From: Grimontia hollisae CIP 101886 | GTDB taxonomy: Bacteria > Pseudomonadota > Gammaproteobacteria > Enterobacterales > Vibrionaceae | Length of the DNA stretch: 64,000 bases | Reading direction: 5' to 3' | NCBI RefSeq assembly: GCF_000176515.1 | Contig: NZ_ADAQ01000013.1 | Coordinates: 893,361 to 957,360 of the forward strand | In this document: in pieces, positions 55,855 to 64,000 of the stretch | How the letters are laid out: every line of letters starts with the position of its first letter | Position numbering within the stretch: the first letter of the stretch is position 1 | Notes under the pieces: model-generated | What the model was told of the DNA's origin: nothing | Seen by the model: only the letters and a program-made list of their open reading frames with translations | The model's database searches: none | Translations under genes and position numbers: made by a program

Positions 55855-56623
55855 CCTGTTCCAGTCTCTCCAGATAAGAGAGCAGCGTTTTGTAAGCAAA
55901 CACGCCGCGACAATTTTTTGCGTAATACGAAGGCGGCATATGCTTTAAGCTTGCATCACGGAATTTAGTATCAATGGGCACAGCAGACGTCCAAACTTGA
56001 TCCGGATAACGCACTTTCAACTCCTGCAAGGTTTCTAGCGAAGCACGGGTGCGTTTGTCATACATGGTCGGCACAATGCACACTTTAAACGTAGATGCCC
56101 GCGACTTTTGCATGATTTGCAAAGTACGCACCATACGCTCCAAGCCTTTCATCGCCAGAAACTCGGTCTGTACCGGAATAAGGATACGGTTACTCGCCGC
56201 CAGCGCGTTAACCATCATCACGCCGAGAATGGGTGGGCAGTCAATCAGTGCGTAATCATATTCATCTTCCAGACAAGCCAGGGTTTTCTTCAGCATAAGC
56301 CCCATGCCACCACGGTTGCCCATGGCGCGATCAAGCGTCGCCAATGACATGTGTGATGGCAGGATATCGAGATTTTTGTATTCAGTATTCAGGATCAGCG
56401 GTTTGACGGTATCCCGGTTTATCTCCTGCAATTGAAAGAGATCAAATAAGGTGCGGGGAAGCTGCTCCGAATCGTAATTCAGGTACGTCGTCAGCGATGC
56501 GTGCGGATCGGTATCAATCAGCAACACACGCTTGTTTTTTTCACTGAGAAGCCCAGCGAGGGTAATGGTGGTAGTGGTTTTCCCCACGCCCCCTTTCTGG
56601 TTTGCAATGCTCCAGACTATCAC
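55844..56623 (-). CDS. parC: ParA-like chemotaxis positioning ATPase ParC
   Basis: ParC is a ParA/MinD-type ATPase that places chemotaxis arrays at the cell pole through HubP. The deviant Walker A motif KGGVGKTTTT begins at residue 10. Further motifs are IDTDPHASLTTYLNY and LIDCPPILGVMMVNAL. The length is 259 residues. It lies 9 nt after cheB and overlaps parP. This is not the topoisomerase IV subunit of the same name. Confidence 0.9.
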   Translation of the reverse strand: MIVWSIANQKGGVGKTTTTITLAGLLSEKNKRVLLIDTDPHASLTTYLNYDSEQLPRTLFDLFQLQEINRDTVKPLILNTEYKNLDILPSHMSLATLDRAMGNRGGMGLMLKKTLACLEDEYDYALIDCPPILGVMMVNALAASNRILIPVQTEFLAMKGLERMVRTLQIMQKSRASTFKVCIVPTMYDKRTRASLETLQELKVRYPDQVWTSAVPIDTKFRDASLKHMPPSYYAKNCRGVFAYKTLLSYLERLEQDER

Positions 56624-56632
56624 AGCCGCTCC

Positions 56633-57748
56633 TTAAACAAGATTGAGCTCAACGAGAATACGCTCAGTGATACGATCCAACGGCAAATCTTCTGTTGAAA
56701 TACCCGCTTTCGCGACCGCTTGCGGCATACCATAAACAACACAGCTCTCTTCATCCTGCGCCCAGACTGTTGAGCCCTGTTGTTTCAACAATCTTGCCCC
56801 ATCACGGCCATCTGCACCCATACCGGTCAGTACCATTGACAGCACCTTATCGTTATAGATTTTTGCTGCTGAGCCGAAAGTAACGTCGACACACGGTTTG
56901 TAGTTCATCCGGTCACCGCCATCGATAATTTTCACCCGTGCAGCGCCCGGGCGGCCATCAATCATCATTTGCATTCCGCCAGGTGCGAGATATGCGGTTC
57001 CTGGCTGAAGTGGATCGCCATCTTGCGCTTCTTTCACCGTGATCTTACAAAGACCGTTAAGACGCTGGGCAAACGCTGCGGTGAAGGTTGATGGCATATG
57101 CTGGATCAGCACAATAGGCAACGGGAAATTGGCAGGCAAGCCACACAACACTTTTTGCAACGCCACCGGGCCACCGGTAGACGTACCAATCGCCACTAAT
57201 TGATAGCGCTTACCGCTGGTTTTAAAACGACCGGCAGGTAAAGGTCGTGCCGTTGTTGAGGGTGTCAGCGTGCTGCCAGTAGCAGCACGGGTTGGTGTCG
57301 ATGTTGCCGCAGCAGGACGTGCCGCAGTCGGCGGACGCCTCATGAATGCACGTTTTCGAGCAATCTCATTGACTCGCTGTTGCAATAGGCTCACGGCCTC
57401 ATCGCGGTTACGCGCAATGTCTTCGAATTTCTTTGGCAGGAAGTCGAGAGCACCCGCATCCAAAGCGTCAAGCGTGGCTTTCGCCCCATCGTGCGTTAAC
57501 GAAGAAAACATCAGGATAGGCGTCGGGTTACTCTGCATGATCTCGCGAACTGCAGTAATGCCATCCATCACCGGCATCTCGATGTCCATGGTAATCACGT
57601 CAGGTTTCAGCGTTGCCGCTTTTTCTACCGCCTCTTTCCCGTTCACTGCACAGTCGATGACTTCAAGGCGGGGATCCCCGTTGATGATTTCACTCACGCG
57701 GCGGCGGAAAAAGCTTGAATCGTCCACCACCAATACTTTCACTGCCAT
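56633..57748 (-). CDS. cheB: Protein-glutamate methylesterase CheB
   Basis: CheB demethylates and deamidates chemoreceptors. It has an N-terminal receiver domain with the phospho-acceptor Asp in [13 protein letters not shown] (about residue 56) and an Ala/Pro/Thr-rich linker near 140-170. The C-terminal esterase has the catalytic Ser in [11 protein letters not shown], His in IQHMPSTFT and Asp in [10 protein letters not shown]. The length is 371 residues. Confidence 0.96.
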   Translation of the reverse strand: MAVKVLVVDDSSFFRRRVSEIINGDPRLEVIDCAVNGKEAVEKAATLKPDVITMDIEMPVMDGITAVREIMQSNPTPILMFSSLTHDGAKATLDALDAGALDFLPKKFEDIARNRDEAVSLLQQRVNEIARKRAFMRRPPTAARPAAATSTPTRAATGSTLTPSTTARPLPAGRFKTSGKRYQLVAIGTSTGGPVALQKVLCGLPANFPLPIVLIQHMPSTFTAAFAQRLNGLCKITVKEAQDGDPLQPGTAYLAPGGMQMMIDGRPGAARVKIIDGGDRMNYKPCVDVTFGSAAKIYNDKVLSMVLTGMGADGRDGARLLKQQGSTVWAQDEESCVVYGMPQAVAKAGISTEDLPLDRITERILVELNLV

Positions 57749-57766
57749 GTCATTCCTTTTTGGTTA

Positions 57767-59917
57767 TTATCGGCCAGCGTATCGTTTAAGCAGGTTCGGC
57801 ACATCAAGGATCAACGCAATGTGACCATCACTGGTAATGGTGGCCCCCGCCATACCCGGCGTGCCCTGCAATAACTCATCCAATGGTTTAATAACCACTT
57901 CTTCCTGACCAATCAGTGAATCCACCACGAAAGCGACTGGCTGGTGACCCATCTGGATGATGACCACATGACCCACCTCGCGGTTGGCGATACCACGACG
58001 TGGGCATAACCAATCCTGCAGGTAGAAGAGTGGGATCGCTTTCTCACGTACAATCAGCGTCAGCTGACCATCAACCGTATTGGTTTTAGAGAGGTCAAGG
58101 CTGATGATTTCATTCACATTTGACAGCGGGAAGGCATAGGGATTGTTTCCGATCCCCACCATCAGTGTTGGCAATATCGCCAGTGTCAGTGGAACTTTGA
58201 TTGAGATGATGGTGCCACGGCCAAGCTCAGAGTCGATCGAAATCGTACCGTTTAGCTGGGTAATCGCGGTTTTCACTACATCCATACCAACGCCACGGCC
58301 GGAAATGTCTGAAATTTCCGTTTTGGTTGAGAAACCTGCGGCGAAAATCAGGTTATAGGCTTCGGTGTCACTCAGGCGGGCGGCAGCATCCGCATCCATT
58401 ACACCGCGGTTTACCGCAATAGATCGCAGTTTGTCCGCATCCATACCGCCGCCGTCATCTTCGATGGTCAGGAGAATATGGTCACCTTCCTGTGAGGCCG
58501 CTAAGGTAATGGTCCCGGTACGGGGTTTGCCTTTTTGCTCACGCACATCCGGCATTTCGATACCATGGTCAACAGAGTTACGCACCAAGTGGACCATGGG
58601 GTCAGCCAGTGCTTCAACAAGGTTCTTATCCAGATCGGTCTCTTCACCGCGCATTTCCAGCACAATGTCTTTTTTCAGGCTTCGCGCCAAATCACGGACA
58701 ACGCGGGGGAACCGGCCAAACACTTTCTTGATGGGCTGCATCCGTGTTTGCATTACCGCGCCCTGAAGATCTGCAGTGACCACATCAAGGTTGGTCACGG
58801 CTTTCGCCATGTTTTCATCGTCACTGTTTGCACCCAGGCTCACCAGACGATTACGCACCAGCACCAGCTCACCTACCATGTTCATGATAGTGTCGAGAGT
58901 TGATGTATTCACACGTACAGTCTGCTCAACCTGAGGGGCTGGCGGCTTTTTGTCGTCAGCTTTGGCAGGCGGCTTCGCCACAGCAGCAGGTGGTTTAGCA
59001 GCAGCTGGCTCTGCTTTCGGAGCAGGAGCAGGCTTAGGCTCTACCTTCGGCGCTGGTGTTTTGGGTGGCTCTGGAGCGGTCTTTGATGCTTCACTGGCGA
59101 TAGGACTCTTGCCTTTGCCATGAAGATCATCTAACAGCTTTTCAAATTCATCGTCAGTGATTTCGTCACTGTCCGGGCTTTCCACGGACACATTTTGCGG
59201 AGGAGGTGTCGCCGCATCACCAGCTTGTGGCCCTTTTCCTGTGCCATGAAGATCGTCGAGTAGTTTTTCGAATTCATCATCGGTAATGTCATCACCACCG
59301 GATGAGGCTGCATCAACCGACGGTGTCGACGTACTGTCACCGGCTTGTGGTCCTTTGCCTGCACCGTGCAACTCATCCAGTAAGCGATCAAATTCATCAT
59401 CGGTGATATCGTCAACAGAATCTCCGGCGATTGCTTCTTCGCCTTCAGCAGTGGCTTCGTCGACGGGCTCTGGCTCTGGCTCTGGTTCCGGTTCTGGTGC
59501 CGCCGCTTCCGTATCTTCGTCCTCAGAGGCTGGGCGACTGTATTTGTGTAAGGCTTCTATCAGCGAGGGTTCTGCAGCAGGAACCGCTTCACGCTCCTGA
59601 ACACAGGCAAACTGTTCGTTAACAGTATCGAGCGCTTGAAGGATGGTATCCATCACTTCTGATGTCAGCTCACGGCCACCGTTACGCAGGTTGTCAAAGA
59701 TGTTCTCTGCACCGTGGCATGTCTCAACCAGTTCAGTGAGTGACAAGAAACCTGCGCCACCTTTAACCGTGTGGAAACCCCGGAAAATTGCATTAAGCAG
59801 ATCCCGGTCATCTGGGGTCTTTTCCAGATCAACTAACTGCTCAGACAATAATTCAAGAATTTCACCTGCCTCAATCAAAAAGTCCTGCAGGATTTCTTCA
59901 TCCATTTCAAAGCTCAT
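57767..59917 (-). CDS. cheA: Chemotaxis histidine kinase CheA
   Basis: The 716-residue kinase has the P1 domain with His49 in FHTVKGGAGFLSL. A linker of about 200 residues carries three copies of a DEFEKLLDDLHG-type repeat (169-190, 209-230, 251-272). A dimerisation domain, an ATPase domain (HLVRNSVDHGIE, DDGGGMD, GRGVGMDVV) and a C-terminal CheW-like domain follow. The order matches Vibrio CheA, whose linker LID region binds ParP. It lies 9 nt after cheZ. Confidence 0.96.
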   Translation of the reverse strand: MSFEMDEEILQDFLIEAGEILELLSEQLVDLEKTPDDRDLLNAIFRGFHTVKGGAGFLSLTELVETCHGAENIFDNLRNGGRELTSEVMDTILQALDTVNEQFACVQEREAVPAAEPSLIEALHKYSRPASEDEDTEAAAPEPEPEPEPEPVDEATAEGEEAIAGDSVDDITDDEFDRLLDELHGAGKGPQAGDSTSTPSVDAASSGGDDITDDEFEKLLDDLHGTGKGPQAGDAATPPPQNVSVESPDSDEITDDEFEKLLDDLHGKGKSPIASEASKTAPEPPKTPAPKVEPKPAPAPKAEPAAAKPPAAVAKPPAKADDKKPPAPQVEQTVRVNTSTLDTIMNMVGELVLVRNRLVSLGANSDDENMAKAVTNLDVVTADLQGAVMQTRMQPIKKVFGRFPRVVRDLARSLKKDIVLEMRGEETDLDKNLVEALADPMVHLVRNSVDHGIEMPDVREQKGKPRTGTITLAASQEGDHILLTIEDDGGGMDADKLRSIAVNRGVMDADAAARLSDTEAYNLIFAAGFSTKTEISDISGRGVGMDVVKTAITQLNGTISIDSELGRGTIISIKVPLTLAILPTLMVGIGNNPYAFPLSNVNEIISLDLSKTNTVDGQLTLIVREKAIPLFYLQDWLCPRRGIANREVGHVVIIQMGHQPVAFVVDSLIGQEEVVIKPLDELLQGTPGMAGATITSDGHIALILDVPNLLKRYAGR
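59102..59413 (-). repeat. Three in-frame repeats in the cheA linker
   Basis: Three copies of about 22 codons (DxITDDEFxxLLDxLHGxGK), separated by Ser/Ala/Pro/Gly-rich spacers of 18-20 codons, occur in cheA. They are conserved in both DNA and protein. Confidence 0.9.
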
Positions 59918-59926
59918 AACGCACCC

Positions 59927-60652
59927 CTAGAAGCCCAGACTGGAAAGTAGGTCGTCAACATCATCCTGACTCTGCATCACTTCCTTCTCTTGACGCTCTT
60001 GTTCAGAGATAACAGGACCTTCCGCCTCAATGTCAGATTGTTGTTCTGTTTCTGGTTCTTTGTGATCTTCGTCCAGACCAAATGCCGTCAGGATTTCAAC
60101 CAATTGTTTTTCTACTTCTTGCACCAATTCAATGACACGGCGGATCACCTGACCTGTCAGGTCCTGAAAATCCTGCGCCATGAGGATTTCGGTCAATTGA
60201 CTATGGAGCTTGGTGGTATCCCCTTCTACCTGTGTCAATAACCCGTCGATTTGGTGACACAGGCCTTTGAAACTTGCAACGTCAATCCGCCCCCCCATGA
60301 GGTTATTCCACTGGGGTCTCACCTGAGAAAGGCACTCTTGCAGGTTATCGGCAATAGGAAGCGTGGCTTCAACCGCATCCATGGTGCGGTTTGCTGCATG
60401 TTCCGTTTTTTCCATGACAAAGTTCAGGCGATCTTTAGCATCTGGGATCTCACTATTCGCCAGATCACTGATACGTGGATCTAAACGGAAATTTGCCAAC
60501 GAATCATGAAGTTGCCGAGTCAGTTTACCTACCTCATTGAAGAGCGGATTACGCGTATCACTGGTCACTTTCACCAATAATTCGTTCGCGGCGTCCTGAT
60601 TCCCTTCTTCGAGCAGACTGACCAACTCTTTAGCTTGGTCGAGTGTTATCAT
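59927..60652 (-). CDS. cheZ: CheY-P phosphatase CheZ
   Basis: CheZ dephosphorylates CheY-P. The 241-residue protein is a long helical hairpin with the catalytic motif AQDFQDLTGQVIRRVIELV near residue 159. The C-terminal CheY-binding helix is DDVDDLLSSLGF. An acidic linker of about 30 residues separates them. Gap to cheY is 35 nt. Confidence 0.95.
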   Translation of the reverse strand: MITLDQAKELVSLLEEGNQDAANELLVKVTSDTRNPLFNEVGKLTRQLHDSLANFRLDPRISDLANSEIPDAKDRLNFVMEKTEHAANRTMDAVEATLPIADNLQECLSQVRPQWNNLMGGRIDVASFKGLCHQIDGLLTQVEGDTTKLHSQLTEILMAQDFQDLTGQVIRRVIELVQEVEKQLVEILTAFGLDEDHKEPETEQQSDIEAEGPVISEQERQEKEVMQSQDDVDDLLSSLGF

Positions 60653-60687
60653 CGTCTCTTTAGTCCTTCACTGCGCGAATCGGGAAA

Positions 60688-61068
60688 TCACATGCGCTCG
60701 AAAATCTTGTCCAGCTTTTCTTTGAGCGTAGCGGCAGTAAATGGCTTCACGATGTAACCATTTACGCCAGCTTGTGCAGCTTCAACAATTTGTTCACGCT
60801 TCGCTTCTGCAGTGATCATCAAGACTGGCAGATGTTTGAGATCATCATCAGCACGGATGTTCTTGAGCAAATCAATGCCCTGCATGCCAGGCATATTCCA
60901 GTCAGTGACGACAAAATCAATACCGCCCTTTTTAAGTATTGGCAGTGCTGTCAGGCCGTCATCTGCTTCAACGGTATTGTTGAAACCCAGATCACGAAGG
61001 AGGTTTTTAACGATACGTCGCATTGTTGAAAAGTCATCAACAACGAGGATTTTCATGTTTGTGTCCAA
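60688..61068 (-). CDS. cheY: Chemotaxis response regulator CheY
   Basis: This single-domain receiver controls flagellar motor switching. The acidic pair is in [17 protein letters not shown], the phospho-acceptor Asp in [13 protein letters not shown] and the Lys in [10 protein letters not shown] chose the TTG at 61068 because GGAGG lies five to six bases upstream; the ATG at 61056 is too far from it. The length is 126 residues. It closely resembles the CheY of the Vibrio polar-flagellum cluster. Confidence 0.95.
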   Translation of the reverse strand: MDTNMKILVVDDFSTMRRIVKNLLRDLGFNNTVEADDGLTALPILKKGGIDFVVTDWNMPGMQGIDLLKNIRADDDLKHLPVLMITAEAKREQIVEAAQAGVNGYIVKPFTAATLKEKLDKIFERM

Positions 61069-61105
61069 AGTGGCCTCCGGTGAGGTTCCTTATTATTGTT
61101 AAAAC

Positions 61106-61828
61106 TTACTTCGACCAAGCGGAAAGCTTGGTCCGTAACCGCTGCATTGCCTGATTCTGAATCTGGCAAACCCGGGATTCGCTGACCCCGATAATGGCCC
61201 CTATCTCTTTGAGGTTAAGTTCCTCGTCATAGTAGAGAGAGAGAACCAAAGCTTCTCTTTCAGGAAGGCCGCGGATGGCATTCGCAAGATGCGATTTAAA
61301 GCTGTCCCCGGCTACCTCCTCAAAGGGAAGGTTTTCGTCGCGATGACTTTCTGTAACGAAAGCATCTTCTGAAACACCCAGGTCAACGATACCAATCAGT
61401 CGTCCTGCATTAATGTCATTCTGAGCCTGATGGTACTGCTCCAGACTCATACCTAGGCGTTTCGCAATTTCTTTGTCTTTTGGATCCCGCCCTAATTCGC
61501 CTTCCAATTGGGCAATCACTTCGCTGATTTGGCGATTGTTCTTATGAACAGAGCGTGGTACCCAGTCTCCTTTCCGGATATCATCCAGCATGGCACCACG
61601 AATACGGATGCCGGCATAGGTTTCAAAACTGGCCCCTTTAGAGGCATCATAGTTTTGCTGCGCCTCCAGTAATCCCACCATGCCTGCCTGAATCAAATCT
61701 TCAACCTGCACATTCGGCGGCAAGCGGGCAACCAGGTGATGGGCGATGCGCTTCACTAGTGTGGCGTATTGTTCAAACACCGTTTCCGTCGAAGCGCCTG
61801 TCCTGCTATAGGTGAGCGCTTTATTCAC
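61106..61828 (-). CDS. fliA: Flagellar RNA polymerase sigma factor FliA (sigma 28)
   Basis: FliA transcribes late flagellar and chemotaxis genes. It has sigma-70 regions 2 (VEDLIQAGMVGLLEAQQNYD), 3 and 4 (ALVLSLYYDEELNLKEIGAI, then SESRVCQIQNQA). I chose the GTG at 61828, which overlaps the flhG stop by 8 nt and gives MNKALTYSR, the family's normal opening (240 residues). The ATG at 61852 in the same frame would overlap flhG further. Confidence 0.94.
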   Translation of the reverse strand: MNKALTYSRTGASTETVFEQYATLVKRIAHHLVARLPPNVQVEDLIQAGMVGLLEAQQNYDASKGASFETYAGIRIRGAMLDDIRKGDWVPRSVHKNNRQISEVIAQLEGELGRDPKDKEIAKRLGMSLEQYHQAQNDINAGRLIGIVDLGVSEDAFVTESHRDENLPFEEVAGDSFKSHLANAIRGLPEREALVLSLYYDEELNLKEIGAIIGVSESRVCQIQNQAMQRLRTKLSAWSK

Positions 61829-62708
61829 TGAGGTAATCCCCCGCCGCTTCATCCCGAACTAACAACCGCTCTACAAAAAACTCCAAATGCCCACCTGGAT
61901 TGCGCGGTACAGGCCAGGTCAAAGCCTTATTCGCCAGCGCATTCAATGCAAGCGCCGCCGGAGACTTTGGATATGCATCGATCACCACACGTTGCTTCTT
62001 CACAGATTGACGCACATGCTCATCTAATGGAACACACGCTACTAATTCTAGATTAGCATTTAAAAATCTTTCTGTTACCCGCGTTAATTTTGTAAATAAA
62101 TCGCGTCCTTCCCGATAACTGCGCACCATATTGGCAACAACCTTGAAACGCGTCACACCATGTTCACGGCTTAGCAGCTTGATTAGCGCGTAGGCATCGG
62201 TAATGGATGTCGGCTCATCACAGACCACCATCAGAACATCCTGCGCTGCCCGGGAGAAGCTAAGCACCATGTCAGAAATCCCGGCTGCGGTATCCACCAG
62301 CAAGACATCGACATCCTCGTCCAGCGTTCCAAATGCCCGGATAAGTCCTGCATGTTGGGCCGTGCTCAATTCTGTCATACCACGCATACCAGAAGAGGCT
62401 GGGATGATTTTCATGCCATGGGGCCCTTCCAGAATGATGTCTTTCAGATCACACACCCCCTGCATAACATGGCTGAGGTTCTTCCCGACACGCAAACCTA
62501 ACAAGACATCAACATTTGCCAGTCCAAGATCCGCATCCAACACCATGACCTTTTTTCCCTGTTTGGCTATGGCTGCAGCCATACCCAGTGTGATGTTGGT
62601 TTTGCCTACACCACCTTTGCCACCTGTGACGGTAATAACTTTAGTGCGAGTCGGGTTTGTGAGGCGGCGGAGGCCGCTAGCTTGATCGTGCATGGTTGTC
62701 TCAATCAT
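61821..62708 (-). CDS. flhG: Flagellar number regulator FlhG
   Basis: FlhG (FleN) is a MinD-type ATPase that limits flagellar number together with FlhF and interacts with HubP at the pole. The deviant Walker A is GGKGGVGKTN, followed by VMVLDADLGLANVDVLLGL and LLVDTAAGISDMVLSF. The ATG at 62708 overlaps the flhF stop by 8 nt and gives MIETTMHDQASGLRRL, close to known FlhG starts (295 residues). The in-frame ATG at 62741 would reach well into flhF. Confidence 0.94.
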   Translation of the reverse strand: MIETTMHDQASGLRRLTNPTRTKVITVTGGKGGVGKTNITLGMAAAIAKQGKKVMVLDADLGLANVDVLLGLRVGKNLSHVMQGVCDLKDIILEGPHGMKIIPASSGMRGMTELSTAQHAGLIRAFGTLDEDVDVLLVDTAAGISDMVLSFSRAAQDVLMVVCDEPTSITDAYALIKLLSREHGVTRFKVVANMVRSYREGRDLFTKLTRVTERFLNANLELVACVPLDEHVRQSVKKQRVVIDAYPKSPAALALNALANKALTWPVPRNPGGHLEFFVERLLVRDEAAGDYLSE

Positions 62709-64000
62709 AAAAGTCCGCCGCATTCGACTCTGGTACATCATGACTCCAGAAATGATTTCGCTGCTCTGAATCTTGATCCATCAGCTCACTCGCCTTATTA
62801 ACCAGGTATTTCCCATTTGCCTGACGAATGTCTTCAGGCACTCGCTGTCCATCTGCCAGGTAAGTGACCGGAAGGGCGTTTTCGATGGTTACACTCAATA
62901 GCTCTCCCAGACTGAGGGATTCGTCCAGCTTCGTCAGTACACAGCCTGAAAGCGGAATACGTCGGAAGTGATCAATCGTCTCCTGCAGCACCCGGCGCTG
63001 GGAAGTTGCAGGCAATACAAGGAGACTTCGAATGTGTGAACCATTGTTCTGAATCAGCGTATCAAGTTGTTCTGATAGCCTAAGATCGCGCTGGCCCATG
63101 CCTGCGGTGTCCAATAAGATCAGCCGACGGTGACGTAGCTGATACAGGATATCGGCCAGCTCATCCGCATCTTTAGCCACTTTTACCGGGCAACCTAAAA
63201 TTCTGCCGTACGTTGCAAGCTGTTCATGGGCGCCAATACGGAACGTGTCTGTGGTTACCAGTGCAATATCTTCAGGACCGAAGTCCATCGCTGCTCTTGC
63301 TGCCAGTTTTGCAATGGTGGTGGTCTTGCCAACACCGGTTGGGCCAAGCAGGGCAATCACACCGCCAGACTCCAGCAGGTTTTCACTGGTGGTAATCACC
63401 TGATCAGCCACCAGTTCAAGTAATTCAGACCACGCTTCGTTAGGAGGGGTATCTTCCGGAATATAACCCGCGAGTTGGTCAGCCAACACCGGTGAAATGC
63501 CCATTTTTTCCAAACGTTTTATCAACATGGCGCGAAGCGGCTCTTTACGCTCCACTTCCTGCCACATCAATCCGGAAAGTTGGTGTTCCAAAAGGTTACG
63601 GATGGTGGCCATTTCCTTGCGCATCGCTTCGATTTCTTCATTGCCAGGGCGTGTAGTCTGTTTTCGGGATTCACTGCGGGTTGAAAAACGGTCATCACGC
63701 TTTGGATCACGGCGGTCCACTTCATCACGTTTTTGACGATAAAGACGGTCAAGCTCCTGGCTTTTCTGTTGCTGCTGACTGCGTGAAAACCCGTTTGAAG
63801 TGTTGTAAGTGCCATGTCTGCTGCCATTGGCCTCACTATGTTGTCGACGGGATGATTGGACGTCATGCGAGCTTTCGCTATTGCGAAGGCGGGCGTCATT
63901 CTGGCGTGCCAGCAATGCACTCAATGAATCGGCTTCCTGCTGGGACTCAGCAGCAGGTTTGCTGTCCGTAAGTTGTGACTGGTAACGGTCCAGCAAACTG
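62701..64000 (-). CDS. flhF: Flagellar biosynthesis GTPase FlhF (5' end outside window)
   Basis: FlhF is an SRP-type GTPase that sets the polar site of flagellar assembly. The visible 432 or so codons contain a low-complexity basic/Gln-rich region and the GTPase domain. The domain has the P-loop ALLGPTGVGKTTTIAKLAAR, then TTDTFRIGAHEQLATYGRIL and LLDTAGMGQRDLRLSEQL. The frame is open to the window edge, and the conserved FlhF N-terminus is missing, so the start lies beyond 64000. Confidence 0.94.
   Translation of the reverse strand, partial: SLLDRYQSQLTDSKPAAESQQEADSLSALLARQNDARLRNSESSHDVQSSRRQHSEANGSRHGTYNTSNGFSRSQQQQKSQELDRLYRQKRDEVDRRDPKRDDRFSTRSESRKQTTRPGNEEIEAMRKEMATIRNLLEHQLSGLMWQEVERKEPLRAMLIKRLEKMGISPVLADQLAGYIPEDTPPNEAWSELLELVADQVITTSENLLESGGVIALLGPTGVGKTTTIAKLAARAAMDFGPEDIALVTTDTFRIGAHEQLATYGRILGCPVKVAKDADELADILYQLRHRRLILLDTAGMGQRDLRLSEQLDTLIQNNGSHIRSLLVLPATSQRRVLQETIDHFRRIPLSGCVLTKLDESLSLGELLSVTIENALPVTYLADGQRVPEDIRQANGKYLVNKASELMDQDSEQRNHFWSHDVPESNAADFYD

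Overview
The window is a chromosomal segment of a gammaproteobacterium, almost certainly a member of the Vibrionaceae. Grimontia, Enterovibrio, Salinivibrio or Photobacterium-like lineages fit best, but the genus cannot be fixed from this sequence alone. The evidence is the polar-flagellum chemotaxis block (flhF-flhG-fliA-cheY-cheZ-cheA-cheB-parC-parP-cheW-DUF2802) running into a complete ccm cluster, a HubP/FimV polar hub protein, tandem fadL genes beside an ECF sigma/DUF3379 pair, and a pdxB-asd-fimV-truA-accD-folC-dedD-cvpA-purF backbone.

Layout. 1-1333 holds a decayed IS5-family transposase. 1581-7498 is an AT-rich, minus-strand pseudaminic acid operon (a TagD-like cytidylyltransferase, then pseB, pseC, pseF, a pseG-pseH fusion and pseI). 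It is preceded by a long leader carrying an RfaH recruitment (ops) element, and rfaH itself lies directly upstream. 8585-11607 holds an RssB-like response regulator, a LysR regulator and a Yip1 membrane protein. 11706-25506 is the conserved housekeeping run purF, cvpA, dedD, folC, accD, truA, fimV/hubP, asd, pdxB and fabB, all on the minus strand. 25706-33150 holds mnmC, yfcL, epmC, a TRIC-type channel gene whose stop codon lies in a heptanucleotide repeat array, aroC, prmB, smrB and sixA. 33336-45590 is a lipid-centred region: an M16 peptidase, fadJ, fadI, a probable small RNA, an ECF sigma factor with a DUF3379 partner, two fadL genes and mlaA. 45670-52646 is ccmABCDEFGHI. 52815-53884 is a two-gene FliK-like/FhlB-like cassette. 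53888-64000 is the chemotaxis and flagellar-polarity operon, with flhF running off the window edge.

How the genes connect. The pse operon would supply CMP-pseudaminic acid for a surface glycan or flagellin, under RfaH antitermination. fabB, fadIJ, two FadL porins and mlaA form a lipid module. FadR-like sites lie in front of fabB, fadI and the first fadL, and FabR-like palindromes in front of fabB and the second fadL. A PurR box precedes cvpA-purF. HubP, ParC, ParP, CheA and FlhF/FlhG are known partners in placing the flagellum and chemoreceptor array at the cell pole, and all are encoded here.

No clearly new defence or mobile system is visible. The best leads are the unannotated minus-strand transcript unit at about 39817-40029, the rfaH-ops-pse arrangement, the lipid operators and the heptamer array.
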